DNA of 64,000 bases from Porticoccus sp963974675 (GCA_963974675.1 CAXBDQ010000004.1:56705-120704), one strand, 5' to 3'; shown: positions 35,904-44,901, counted from the stretch's first letter. A program made the numbers and translations. Notes: generated by a model not told the origin, from the letters alone.

Positions 35904-36680
35904 ATGAGAATCATCAGTCTTGCTGTGGCCGGAATACACCAAGCATCACAACGCGGCTTATTTCAATGGCTCGCGACCCAAGAAGCCAATATTATCTGCC
36001 TTCAGGATCTTCGCTGCCAAGAACCCATTCTCACGTCTACACCCGAATTTGTGCTTGAGGGATATACCAGCTACTTTTTTGACTCACCGACACCCGAAAA
36101 CGGGGTTGCCATCTATTGTCGTGAGATACCCAAAGCCATCATGTACGGTTTTGGTTCAACCAATGGTGAAGATATGAGCGGTCGTTATCTTCAAGCTGAT
36201 TTTGAACACACCAGCGTCTGTTCGTTGCTGGCACCAGAAGCTTCATCAGCCAACACACCCGAACAAAAGCAGAAAGATCAATTCTTTCGCGATCTACAAG
36301 GCCATTTAAGTAAAATAAGCCGAAAACGCAGAGATTATGTGATCTGCGGTAATTGGAATATTGCCCACAGTGCCGTAGATATCAGTGAACCCAACACATG
36401 CAAGAACCTCTCTGGCTTCTTGCCCGAAGAACGACAATACCTCAACCAACTCTATCAAGACATTGGTTATGCCGATGCCTTCCGGCGATACAATACTGAC
36501 GCCGACGAGTTCAGTTATTGGCCCTCTGGGGAACCAGGCATAGGCACCGGCTGGAGAACAGATTTACAGGTCGTGTCACAAGGTCTTAAAAATCGTGTTG
36601 AATATGCCGCCATTTACAAATCGACATCGTTTTCAAGCCATGCTCCTGTGATTATTGATTACGACATTGAAAGCCTATAA
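35904..36680 (+). CDS. crc: Crc-like protein (catalytically altered exonuclease III fold)
   Basis: 258-residue member of the exonuclease III/endonuclease fold most like Pseudomonas Crc, the RNA-binding partner of Hfq in catabolite repression: MRIISLAVAGIHQASQRGLF start, CLQDLRC, SGRYLQADFE and FSSHAPVIIDYD end. Compared with E. coli ExoIII, Glu34 is D35, Asp151 is N150 (CGNWN) and Asp258 is S245, whereas D220 and H246 remain. Loss of key acidic residues suggests it is not a nuclease. Context also matches: in Pseudomonas crc sits near algC-argB and pyrE. An active exonuclease III is less likely. Confidence 0.78.
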   Translation: MRIISLAVAGIHQASQRGLFQWLATQEANIICLQDLRCQEPILTSTPEFVLEGYTSYFFDSPTPENGVAIYCREIPKAIMYGFGSTNGEDMSGRYLQADFEHTSVCSLLAPEASSANTPEQKQKDQFFRDLQGHLSKISRKRRDYVICGNWNIAHSAVDISEPNTCKNLSGFLPEERQYLNQLYQDIGYADAFRRYNTDADEFSYWPSGEPGIGTGWRTDLQVVSQGLKNRVEYAAIYKSTSFSSHAPVIIDYDIESL

Positions 36681-36809
36681 TACCGTCACGAATAACACCC
36701 ACAGCACAACAGTAACGCGAACGTTGTTGCACTGAAGAAAAGCCCTCTTTAGACTCCACTTCAACCACGTTATCCAAACCAATTGTTTTATGGAGAAGTT
36801 TGACCGCCG

Positions 36810-38006
36810 ATGCCAGACATCATCCCGGAAAATTCTGTAGGCATAGTCACACCAGAGACACTGTATTTTGATGAGCCTCTGGAGCTGGCCTGTGGCCGGA
36901 TACTGCCCGATTACCAACTGGTCATAGAAACCTACGGTGAACTTAATAGCGACAAAAGTAATGCTATTCTCATTTGTCACGCACTCAGCGGTCATCACCA
37001 TGCCGCAGGCTATCACTCGAAAGAAGACCAGAAACCCGGTTGGTGGGACAACCATATTGGCCCCGGCAAACCGTTTGATACCAACCGCTTCTTTATCGTA
37101 TCTCCAAACAACATCGGCGGTTGCCACGGCAGCACCGGACCCAACACAACCAACCCGGAAACAGGCAAACCCTGGGGAGTCGACTTCCCCCCGCTAAGAG
37201 TTCGTGACTGGGTACAAAGCCAGGCCAGGCTTGCCGACAGGCTAGGCATTGATCAGTGGGCTGCCGTTGTCGGTGGTAGTCTGGGCGGTATGCAAGCAAT
37301 GCGCTGGGCGCTGGAATACCCCAACCGCCTTCGGCATGCCATTGTGATTGCTTCAGCTATGAAGCTAAGTGCACAAAATATTGCCTTTAATGAAATTGCT
37401 CGAGATGCCATCAAATCGGATCCGGACTTCCGTGATGGCCATTTTCTTGAAGACAACACACTACCCCGTAATGGCCTGGCATTAGCAAGAAAGATAGGAC
37501 ACGTCACCTATCTCTCCGATGAGTTAATGGGAAATAAGTTTGGTCGCGAGCTGAGGTCGGGATCATTTCAGCAGGGGCAGGATACCCCCGTTGAATTTCA
37601 AGTAGAAAGCTACTTGCGTCATCAGGGCGATGCCTTTTCCAACAGCTTTGATGCCAACACTTATTTGCTGATGACCAAAGCACTCGATTATTTTGACTTG
37701 GCTCGAGAATATGGCAATGACCCTGTTAAGGCCTTTAGTCATGCCCTGTGTAATTTTTTAGTCGTTTCTTTTTCAACAGACTGGCGGTTTGCCCCGGAGC
37801 GCTCTCAGGAAATTGTTAAAGCATTAATCGATGCCAATAAAAATGTTTCCTATGCCGCCATTGAATCCAACTTGGGACACGATGCCTTTTTACTACCCAA
37901 TGAACGCTACGAGCACGTGCTTTATGCCTATATGAACCGCATGGCCAACGAGACACCGGGCTTTAACCAGACAGACGTCGTCAGCCCGTCAGAGGCATCA
38001 TTATGA
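36810..38006 (+). CDS. metX: Homoserine O-acyltransferase MetX
   Basis: Alpha/beta-hydrolase acyltransferase activating homoserine for methionine synthesis, 398 residues. Nucleophile motif GGSLGGMQAMRWALEYP, the AIVIASAMKLSAQNIAFNEI segment split by the family, and the catalytic His in ESNLGHDAFLLP are present. Whether the acyl group is acetyl or succinyl cannot be decided here; Pseudomonas MetX with an adjacent metW uses succinyl-CoA. Overlaps metW by ATGA (4 bp), the conserved metX-metW pair. Confidence 0.95.
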   Translation: MPDIIPENSVGIVTPETLYFDEPLELACGRILPDYQLVIETYGELNSDKSNAILICHALSGHHHAAGYHSKEDQKPGWWDNHIGPGKPFDTNRFFIVSPNNIGGCHGSTGPNTTNPETGKPWGVDFPPLRVRDWVQSQARLADRLGIDQWAAVVGGSLGGMQAMRWALEYPNRLRHAIVIASAMKLSAQNIAFNEIARDAIKSDPDFRDGHFLEDNTLPRNGLALARKIGHVTYLSDELMGNKFGRELRSGSFQQGQDTPVEFQVESYLRHQGDAFSNSFDANTYLLMTKALDYFDLAREYGNDPVKAFSHALCNFLVVSFSTDWRFAPERSQEIVKALIDANKNVSYAAIESNLGHDAFLLPNERYEHVLYAYMNRMANETPGFNQTDVVSPSEASL

Positions 38007-38599
38007 ACATGCGAACAGACTTCGATATTATTCAGCAATGGATTGCACCAAAAAGTAGGGTTCTGGATCTTGCCTGTGGCGATGGCACACTGCTTAAAAA
38101 TTTAAAAGCGGCCAAGCAGGTAGAAGGCTATGGCTTGGAAATTGATCCAGAGAAAATCACCGCAGCAATAGCCAATACCATCAACGTGGTAGAAACTAAT
38201 TTAGACGCCGGTTTATCGCAATTTCCTGATAACAGCTTTGATACCGTCGTCATGACACAAGCGTTACAGGTGATGCGATACCCACATTTAGTGTTGGATG
38301 AAATGCTTCGAATTGGGGAAAAGTGTATTGTGACTTTCCCCAATTTTGGTAACTGGCGTGCAAGAACATCTCTTTTTATTCATGGCCGCATGCCCGTCAC
38401 CAAACAACTGACCTACCAATGGTATGACACACCCAACATTCACTTCTGCACAGTCCGGGACTTTGAAGCCTTGTGCACAGAAAGAAATATTCTGATAAAT
38501 CATCGGGAATTTGTTGCTGAGCGAATACCAGACAAACAAATAAAAGGGATATGGCCTAATTTATTTAGTGATACGGCTATTTATCTGTTAAGTAAATAA
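38003..38599 (+). CDS. metW: Methionine biosynthesis protein MetW
   Basis: 198-residue SAM-binding-fold protein partnering MetX; it stimulates homoserine acylation in Pseudomonas relatives. SAM loop VLDLACGDGTLLKNL and the family stretch LRIGEKCIVTFPNFGNW with RWYDTPNIHFCTVRDF-like sequence (YQWYDTPNIHFCTVRDF). Translationally coupled to metX. A hairpin at 38611-38627 follows, but without a T-run. Confidence 0.95.
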   Translation: MNMRTDFDIIQQWIAPKSRVLDLACGDGTLLKNLKAAKQVEGYGLEIDPEKITAAIANTINVVETNLDAGLSQFPDNSFDTVVMTQALQVMRYPHLVLDEMLRIGEKCIVTFPNFGNWRARTSLFIHGRMPVTKQLTYQWYDTPNIHFCTVRDFEALCTERNILINHREFVAERIPDKQIKGIWPNLFSDTAIYLLSK

Positions 38600-38610
38600 A
38601 ACACAAAAAT

Positions 38611-38627
38611 AAAACCCCATGGGTTTT
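38611..38627. repeat. Hairpin after metW
   Basis: AAAACCC-CAT-GGGTTTT, a perfect 7-bp inverted repeat between metW and the DUF4426 gene. The final T residues are only four long, so it is a weak terminator or an attenuating stem within the operon. Confidence 0.5.
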
Positions 38628-38640
38628 GGCGGAAACAAAT

Positions 38641-39081
38641 ATGATCAACTATAAACTTCTTTGGATATCCCTGCTGACTCTACTGACACTGTGTGCCCAT
38701 GCAGACAACAAATCTTATCAACAATTTGGTGATATCAAAGTCTTCTACAGTTCATTCACTAGCAGTTTTATCCTGCCAGACATCGCCAGCTCCTACAATA
38801 TTACTCGTGGCAAGGATAAAGGCTTAGTCAATATATCAGTCATAAAAAATGATAAAATTGGTGGGACAACTGCGCTAGTAAAGGGCACCGTTTCTAACAT
38901 TTTCGCCCAACAACAAAAACTCACGTTTGTCGAAGTACGAGAAAGTGATAGCGTCTATTATTTAGCGCCCTTTGAATTTGATAATGAAGACTCCATGACG
39001 TTTAAAATTCAAGTGCAACCTGACCCAAACAAACCCGCATTGTCATTATCGTTTCAAAATAAATTTTATTACGATAACTAA
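38641..39081 (+). CDS. DUF4426 periplasmic protein
   Basis: 146-residue protein with a signal peptide (about 1-21, ending CAHA) and the DUF4426 body: QQFGDIKVFYSSFTSSFILPDIASSYNI, then VNISVIKND and QVQPDPNKPALSLSFQNKFY, quoted as separate pieces. Function unknown; the family consistently sits with metX-metW and rdgB in gammaproteobacteria, as here, suggesting cotranscription rather than a known role. I use the ATG at 38641; an upstream in-frame TTG at 38626 would spoil the signal peptide. Confidence 0.85.
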   Translation: MINYKLLWISLLTLLTLCAHADNKSYQQFGDIKVFYSSFTSSFILPDIASSYNITRGKDKGLVNISVIKNDKIGGTTALVKGTVSNIFAQQQKLTFVEVRESDSVYYLAPFEFDNEDSMTFKIQVQPDPNKPALSLSFQNKFYYDN

Positions 39082-39117
39082 TACTACTTGCCCAACCACC
39101 TCTACAAAAAGAGCACC

Positions 39118-39711
39118 ATGATGAAAGTCACACTTGCTAGTAGCAACAAAGGGAAATTAGCAGAATTTCAACAGTTACTTTCTGAGCTGCCTTTTATTGT
39201 TGTTCCTCAATCAGACTTTCAAATATCTGATGCCATAGAGAACGGCCTAAGCTTTGTGGAAAATGCCTTAATTAAAGCACGGCATGCGTCACGGCTCACT
39301 GGGTTGCCAGCAATAGCCGACGACTCCGGATTAGAAGTGGATCGACTTAATGGCGCTCCCGGTATTTATTCTTCAAGGTTTTCTGGCGAAAATGCAACGG
39401 ATGAGAAAAACAATCAACGGTTACTATCACTCTTAAATGACACACCTGAATCTGAGCGTACCGCAAGGTTTCAGTGCGTGCTCGTCTATATGAGACATCC
39501 AGAAGACCCGACACCCATTATTTGCCAAGGCAGTTGGGAGGGGTTGATCTCACCGGCCCCTAAGGGCAAAAACGGTTTTGGTTATGACCCTATTTTTTTT
39601 GTTCCAGAGTTTGGCTGCACGTCTGCTCAGTTAGAAAAGGTAGAAAAAAATCAAATCAGTCATCGAGGAAAAGCCATGGCACAATTGTTGAAACGACTTT
39701 CCACATCCTAA
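39118..39711 (+). CDS. rdgB: XTP/dITP pyrophosphatase
   Basis: House-cleaning nucleotide pyrophosphatase removing non-canonical purines, 197 residues. LASSNKGKLAEFQQLL start, FVENALIKARHA, the catalytic ADDSGLEVDRLNGAPGIYSSR region (split: ADDSGLEVD and GAPGIYSSRFSG) and GFGYDPIFF are diagnostic, with SHRGKAMAQLL at the end. The start is one of two adjacent ATGs (39118 or 39121) behind AAGAG. Followed by hemW. Confidence 0.95.
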   Translation: MMKVTLASSNKGKLAEFQQLLSELPFIVVPQSDFQISDAIENGLSFVENALIKARHASRLTGLPAIADDSGLEVDRLNGAPGIYSSRFSGENATDEKNNQRLLSLLNDTPESERTARFQCVLVYMRHPEDPTPIICQGSWEGLISPAPKGKNGFGYDPIFFVPEFGCTSAQLEKVEKNQISHRGKAMAQLLKRLSTS

Positions 39712-39770
39712 AAAACTGCCTCGATAATTTTTTTCACAATCGCAGATACAGATTAAATTCACATCACTAG

Positions 39771-40952
39771 ATGGCACAGACTGTGCTAAAAAACTACATG
39801 CCCAACAAACCACTTATTCTTCCCCCGCTTTCCCTTTACATCCATATTCCCTGGTGTATTCGTAAATGTCCTTATTGCGATTTTAATTCACACACAACAG
39901 AAAACGAGATCCCCGAGGAAGCGTATCTTCAGGCACTGATTAACGATATGGATATCGAGCTGGCCTATATTCAAGACCGAAAGCTTAGTTCCATTTTTTT
40001 TGGTGGCGGCACACCGAGTCTATTTTCCGCAGAAGCCATTGGCAGGATTATTCAGGCCGCCAAACGCCGCATAGGTTTTGAAGACGAGATAGAAATAACT
40101 TTAGAAGCTAATCCCGGAACATTTGAACAGGAAAAATTCTCTGGTTATAGAAGCCTGGGGGTGAATCGATTATCCATTGGAATACAAAGCTTTAATCAGC
40201 AGCACCTGGAATCTTTGGGTCGCATTCATTCTGCCGACCAAGCTGTCACTGCAATACACACAGCCAAAGCAGCTGGCTTTGATAATATTAATTTGGATTT
40301 AATGCACGGCTTACCCGGGCAAAATACTGTCGATGCAATGGCAGACCTACAACAAGCCATTGATTTAAATCCCAACCATATCTCCTGGTATCAACTAACC
40401 ATTGAGCCCAATACCGTTTTCTACAACAAACCACCCACCCTGCCAAAAGATATTATTTTGGAATCTATTCAAGAAAAGGGGCTGCAATTATTATCGGACA
40501 ACGGCTACCGACAATACGAAGTTTCTGCCTACTGTAAAGAGGGGAAAAATTCTGCCCACAATATGAATTATTGGGAGTTTGGTGACTATCTGGGTATTGG
40601 TGCCGGGGCCCATGGAAAAATAACCTTAGTAGATGAACAGCGAATTATTCGCACCGCAAAAACGCGTAAGCCTGAAGATTATTTAGCCCGGGAAAATTCT
40701 TATACCGCAAGCTGTAAAAACATTCCTGAAGAAGAATTACCGCTGGAATTTATGATGAATGCTATGCGACTAAATAATGGTGTGCCGAAACAATTTTTTT
40801 CGGGGCGAACAGGAATTGCATTGAAGAAAATAGAACCAGTTATAGATAAATTATTGAGACTAGATTTAATAGAATTGCCTACTATCAATCTAGCACCCAC
40901 CCCAAGGGGACGCCAGTTTTTAAATAACCTTTTAGAAACATTCAATAAATGA
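39771..40952 (+). CDS. hemW: Radical SAM heme chaperone HemW
   Basis: 393-residue radical SAM protein with the CxxxCxxC cluster motif CIRKCPYCDF near residue 29. HemW proteins resemble coproporphyrinogen oxidase HemN but act as heme chaperones; the HemN-specific second-cysteine and PRTS features are not seen. FFGGGTPSLF, SIGIQSFNQQHLESLGR and DLMHGLPGQ are conserved. It may start at 39771 or 39798. Its stop overlaps the start of the HEPN-like gene (ATGA). The rdgB-hemW order is conserved in gammaproteobacteria. Confidence 0.94.
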   Translation: MAQTVLKNYMPNKPLILPPLSLYIHIPWCIRKCPYCDFNSHTTENEIPEEAYLQALINDMDIELAYIQDRKLSSIFFGGGTPSLFSAEAIGRIIQAAKRRIGFEDEIEITLEANPGTFEQEKFSGYRSLGVNRLSIGIQSFNQQHLESLGRIHSADQAVTAIHTAKAAGFDNINLDLMHGLPGQNTVDAMADLQQAIDLNPNHISWYQLTIEPNTVFYNKPPTLPKDIILESIQEKGLQLLSDNGYRQYEVSAYCKEGKNSAHNMNYWEFGDYLGIGAGAHGKITLVDEQRIIRTAKTRKPEDYLARENSYTASCKNIPEEELPLEFMMNAMRLNNGVPKQFFSGRTGIALKKIEPVIDKLLRLDLIELPTINLAPTPRGRQFLNNLLETFNK

Positions 40953-41386
40953 ATATTACGGAGATAAAACCAAGTATAGGTGCGATAAAAGTTACTGATA
41001 AGGTCTTTGGTATATGGGCCAATGAGTTTTTAGATTGTTTTGACTCTTTCGAAATTAAAACCAATTCTCCTGTACCTTATTTTTTACTATGCAGAGCTAT
41101 GGAATTAGCCTTTAAATCAGTTCACCTTAAAACAAAAAATATCCTCCAGGTTAAAAAATATAGTCACAATATTTTAAAATCATATAGAGATATTCCAATA
41201 GGTTTAAAGTTTTTAACAAAAGATCAAGAGATTCTACTTGAGTCAGCAAACTCTTTTTATTCTAAAAAAGGGTTTGAATATTTAACGTCAGAATTCATGT
41301 ATGAAACCTACACTGGCAGCAAGGGACTTCCAGATATTGAAAAATTAGCCAAACTAGTTCGAGAAATAATAGCTCGCTATACATAA
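40949..41386 (+). CDS. Small HEPN-like helical protein, function unknown
   Basis: 145-residue, AT-rich, helix-rich protein. The pattern YFLLCRAMELAFKSVHLKTK, then KKYSHNILKSY, then LLESANSFYSKKGFEYLT is reminiscent of HEPN-domain proteins (nucleotide/RNA-associated helical bundles). The HEPN ribonuclease motif R-x4-6-H is not evident, so if HEPN it is probably a non-catalytic type. Its ATG overlaps the hemW stop by 4 bp, so it is translated with hemW, but the composition is lower in GC than its neighbours, hinting at later acquisition. No toxin or antitoxin partner is next to it. Confidence 0.55.
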   Translation: MNITEIKPSIGAIKVTDKVFGIWANEFLDCFDSFEIKTNSPVPYFLLCRAMELAFKSVHLKTKNILQVKKYSHNILKSYRDIPIGLKFLTKDQEILLESANSFYSKKGFEYLTSEFMYETYTGSKGLPDIEKLAKLVREIIARYT

Positions 41387-41457
41387 CTTAAAGAATTATA
41401 AGATAGTAGTAACGGAAGGTACGTGATTCTTATTTTATTCTTACACCACCTTTAATA

Positions 41458-42549
41458 CTAACAACAACCATTTTTTTCTGCCTGCTTTGAAAAAGGCAAC
41501 AGGTTCTCATCTTGTTCAAATATTCCTCTGTGTTCTTCAAAATCACCATTGAAATTAAAGCTCCCCTCAAAACGAGACTGTTTTAATATTCGATAAGTAT
41601 TGCCGCAAACGGAAACCGCTTTTCCTTTAGGTAGTCTGTTTTGTTTGTCCAGCTCAAAAGAACAACCATTATTGGGAACGGTACCTTTATAGGTTACTGA
41701 CTGACCGTAATCTTCTAGGCTGGCTTCCAGTTCAGGTAATTTAAATAAACGGTAGGTCGCGGAATAAAAATTAATATGGCCTATTTTCTTTTGTACTTCA
41801 GCGTTATCGATTCCCAGTGGACGATCTTCTACCAACCTTGGATCGGCAAAACCTGCTTGTTTTGCCAGTTGAATAAAGTCATTCCAATACAACGCACCAC
41901 TGAGGCATTCGCCATAAAGAACGGGATCTGCCATTAATTCTTCGGGGACACGACGGTCGGCATAAACGTCGGAAAAATAGAGTTCGCCGCCGGGTTTTAA
42001 TAAACGATATGCCTGAGCTAATACCGCCTGTTTATCGGGCGATAAATTAATGACGCAGTTGGAGACAATAATATCGAAACTTTGATCTTCTAAATTTAAT
42101 TCATCCAGCTTTTCGATATAGCCTTTAATAAAACGTACATTGGGTTTTGTATAACCAAAGGCTTCACGGTGGTAATCAATGTGCTTATTAGCCATGGCCA
42201 GTTGCTCGTCAGTCATATCGACACCGACCACCTCACCGTGCTCTCCGACCAATGCAGATAACACGTAACAGTCTTGCCCTGAGCCACTGCCCAAATCGAG
42301 GATACGCATGCCTTCAAGTAATTCAGGTGCTACCAGCCCACAACCATAGTATTTACTGGAAACCTCTGGATGAATTTTTGCCATGATGGGCTTTAGGTGA
42401 TTTGGCATATCATCGAGGGTACAACAGGCATCGGTTTTTAAATCGTCTGAACTGGATAGCTCTTTGCCGTAATAGTCTTTTACTTTTTCTTGAGTGGCTG
42501 TCTCTTGCATACCCTTCTGTTGCATACCTGGTTCTTCCATATACGTCAC
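41458..42549 (-). CDS. arsM: Arsenite S-adenosylmethionine methyltransferase
   Basis: Class I SAM methyltransferase, 363 residues, that methylates arsenite to volatile or less toxic forms. SAM loop ILDLGSGSGQDCYVLSALVG, GVDMTDEQLAMANKH, the metal-binding cysteine segments DACCTLDDM, YYGCGL, VSNCVINLSPDK and YGECLSGALYWNDF match ArsM. It ends with a C-terminal NGCC that may bind metal. No arsR, arsB or arsC is adjacent, so regulation is unclear. It sits 35 bp downstream of the TVP38-reductase gene on the same strand and is probably cotranscribed with it. Confidence 0.88.
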   Translation of the reverse strand: MTYMEEPGMQQKGMQETATQEKVKDYYGKELSSSDDLKTDACCTLDDMPNHLKPIMAKIHPEVSSKYYGCGLVAPELLEGMRILDLGSGSGQDCYVLSALVGEHGEVVGVDMTDEQLAMANKHIDYHREAFGYTKPNVRFIKGYIEKLDELNLEDQSFDIIVSNCVINLSPDKQAVLAQAYRLLKPGGELYFSDVYADRRVPEELMADPVLYGECLSGALYWNDFIQLAKQAGFADPRLVEDRPLGIDNAEVQKKIGHINFYSATYRLFKLPELEASLEDYGQSVTYKGTVPNNGCSFELDKQNRLPKGKAVSVCGNTYRILKQSRFEGSFNFNGDFEEHRGIFEQDENLLPFSKQAEKNGCC

Positions 42550-42584
42550 TGCTTTTGATAATTTTTTTGTTATTAACTTTGTAA

Positions 42585-44720
42585 TTATTTACGTTGCCAT
42601 GCGTGGTATTTCTCAACCCAGTTTAATATCCCTTCGGGAGCATGTGCCCTACTCCAGTTACCGGCAACAAACTTATTCGCTTCACTAATGGTGGGATAAC
42701 TATGAATGGTACCGAGGATTTTCTTCAAGCCTAACCCCTGCTTCATGGCTGTGACAAACTCTGTAAGAAGTTCTCCCGCATGGTAGCCCACAATCGTTGC
42801 GCCAAGAATTTTGTCTTTACCCGGCACGGTTAATACTTTTACAAAACCATTTGCGCTGTTGTCTGCAATGGCTCGATCCAGATCATCTAAGCCATATTTT
42901 GTAATTTCATAAGGAATACCCTTTTCAATAGCATCGCTCTCACTCAATCCCACGTGTGCAACTTCTGGATCCGTAAATGTGGTCCAAGGAATTACTGAAT
43001 AATCGACCTTAAACTTCTTAAAGCGGCCAAATAGCGCATTAACCGCAACATACCAAGCCTGGTGAGAAGCGGTGTGAGTAAACTGATAAGGCCCCGCCAC
43101 GTCACCACAGGCATAAATATTAGGGTAGCGAGTACGCAAAAAATCATCGACTGTCACCGTACCGTTCGGGTTCAGCTCGATACCCAAGCTCTCCAGACCC
43201 AACTGATCTGTATTCGCTTTTCGGCCTACCGCAACGAGAACTTTGTCGAAAGCAACGACAGTTTTTTCCTCCCCGGCTTCCAGTAAAGCGACCGTTTCAC
43301 CCTCACGTCGCTCAAACCCCACGGTTTTGTGACCCACTAAGACATCAATACCCTCATCAATAAATCGCTGCTGCACATAGTCAGACACGTCTTCATCTTC
43401 TCGGGGAAGTACTCGTGACATCATATCCACCAGTGTCACATTGGCTCCCAAACGATTAAATGCCTGCGCCAACTCACAGCCAATGGGACCACCACCTAAA
43501 ACCAGCAGTCTGTTAGGCAACACATTCAGATTCCACAGGTTGTTTGATGTCAGGTAATCCAGTTGATCAATGCCGGGAATCGGTGGAATAAACGGCTGTG
43601 CACCGGAAGCAATCACAATATTTCGGGTATAAATACTTTTACCATCAACCTTTACTTCCCAAGGCGACACAATGGTTGCTTCGCCCTTCAGACAATCCAC
43701 ACCTAACGAGCGATAACGTTTAGCGGAATCATGGGGCTCTATCTCACGCACAACGCCTCTCACTCTTTCCATCACAGCAGAAAAATCAATTTGAGGCTCA
43801 CCTACCTGTATTCCCAATTGTTTGGCTTGGGAAATTTCTTTTACAGCTCGAGCTACGCGTATCAACGCCTTACTTGGAACACAACCCGTGTTAAGGCAAT
43901 CACCCCCCATTTTATGTTTTTCTATCAGCGTCACCTTAGCTTTTACCGCAGCCGCTATATAAGCACTGACTAAACCCGCACTACCTGCACCAATTACCAC
44001 CATGTTGGTATCAAAAGACTTAGGCTTAACGTGGGCTCGATATACCTTGCGCCGTTGAATACCACCCAAGACAGCTCGAACAATAAAAGGAAACAAAGCG
44101 AGCAACAAAAACGATAACAACAACGCTGGGGTAAGAATTCCTGAAACAGAGAACGTTTCCACAGCTCCAAGCTCGGCACCAGCATTCACATAAACAGCTG
44201 TGCCCGCCAACATTCCCAGCTGACTCACCAGATAAAAGGTTAAGGCCTTCATCGGTGTCACGCCCATCACCAGATTAATCACCCAAAATGGAACCACGGG
44301 TATTAGTCTTAAGGTAAATAGGTAGAAGGCACCATCTTTCTTCATACCCTGATTAACAGAGCCCAAGTAACCAGAAAATTTATTCTGCACCCAATCTCTT
44401 AATAAAAAACGGGAGACCAAAAAGGCTAACGTGGCACCTAATGAGCTGGCAAAAGATACCAGTAACAATCCCGTCCACAAACCAAAAATCATTCCACCGA
44501 TAATGGTGAGCAATGCTGCGCCAGGTAATGACAAACCCGCGGCAATCACATAAATAATAAAATAAACCGCTACGGTTAATTCTGGTTTCTGCTGATACAG
44601 GTTTTGAAAAAATCCTAAACTGAGATACTGCTTACCATCAAAAATTATGTATAAACCCACAATCAGGGCTATAACTAACAATAGGGCGATTTTTTTTATT
44701 AATACTTTCTTGGCTGGCAT
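42585..44720 (-). CDS. TVP38/TMEM64 membrane domain fused to mercuric-reductase-like FAD oxidoreductase
   Basis: 711-residue fusion. Residues 1-225 are a TVP38/TMEM64 (SNARE-associated/VTT) multi-pass membrane domain with the family stretch LSLPGAALLTIIGGMIFG and FLVSRFLLRDWVQ. Residues 238-711 are a pyridine nucleotide-disulfide oxidoreductase: FAD loop VVIGAGSAGLVSAYIAA, redox-active disulfide C275 and C280 (GGDCLNTGCVPSKALIR), NAD loop LVLGGGPIGCELAQAF, FAD site YACGDVAGP and C-terminal HSYPTISE with the catalytic His and Glu. It resembles mercuric reductase but lacks the NmerA metal domain and C-terminal vicinal cysteines, so a metal or thiol substrate is not assured. Pairing with arsM hints at metalloid handling. 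Confidence 0.9.
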   Translation of the reverse strand: MPAKKVLIKKIALLLVIALIVGLYIIFDGKQYLSLGFFQNLYQQKPELTVAVYFIIYVIAAGLSLPGAALLTIIGGMIFGLWTGLLLVSFASSLGATLAFLVSRFLLRDWVQNKFSGYLGSVNQGMKKDGAFYLFTLRLIPVVPFWVINLVMGVTPMKALTFYLVSQLGMLAGTAVYVNAGAELGAVETFSVSGILTPALLLSFLLLALFPFIVRAVLGGIQRRKVYRAHVKPKSFDTNMVVIGAGSAGLVSAYIAAAVKAKVTLIEKHKMGGDCLNTGCVPSKALIRVARAVKEISQAKQLGIQVGEPQIDFSAVMERVRGVVREIEPHDSAKRYRSLGVDCLKGEATIVSPWEVKVDGKSIYTRNIVIASGAQPFIPPIPGIDQLDYLTSNNLWNLNVLPNRLLVLGGGPIGCELAQAFNRLGANVTLVDMMSRVLPREDEDVSDYVQQRFIDEGIDVLVGHKTVGFERREGETVALLEAGEEKTVVAFDKVLVAVGRKANTDQLGLESLGIELNPNGTVTVDDFLRTRYPNIYACGDVAGPYQFTHTASHQAWYVAVNALFGRFKKFKVDYSVIPWTTFTDPEVAHVGLSESDAIEKGIPYEITKYGLDDLDRAIADNSANGFVKVLTVPGKDKILGATIVGYHAGELLTEFVTAMKQGLGLKKILGTIHSYPTISEANKFVAGNWSRAHAPEGILNWVEKYHAWQRK

Positions 44721-44841
44721 TAGAACTCCATTTGAGCCTTATTCTTCTTTGTCCGGTTTAGAGCTATTTTTGTACGATCGGTTCAAAATTCAAACTATTC
44801 TACAAAGTGCTTTCTGGGTAAAGAACGACCTCAATGGGCCG

Positions 44842-44875
44842 CTGTCATATAAGTGTCTAAAAACTGACATAAAAT
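44842..44875 (+). promoter_or_regulatory. Pho box and -10 element of ppk promoter
   Basis: Three 7-bp half-sites in phase at 11-bp spacing: CTGTCAT (44842), GTGTCTA (44853) and CTGACAT (44864), with 4-bp A/T spacers ATAA and AAAA. The first two match the PhoB consensus CTGTCAT-N4-CTGTCAT with three mismatches in the second half. A TAAAAT -10 (44870-44875) begins 10 bp after the second half-site, the same geometry as E. coli pstS. It precedes the ppk ATG at 44902. Confidence 0.75.
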
Positions 44876-44901
44876 AAGGTGAAAATGCCTATTTCACTCC
44901 A

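Noticed and set aside
36681..36809. SAM riboswitch before metX
   Set aside because: The gap is 129 bp and shows no SAM-riboswitch-like paired cores or terminator; not supported.
42585..43500. Calling the TVP38 fusion a mercuric reductase (merA)
   Set aside because: It lacks the N-terminal metal-binding domain and C-terminal cysteine pair, and no mer genes are near. A generic disulfide reductase call is safer.
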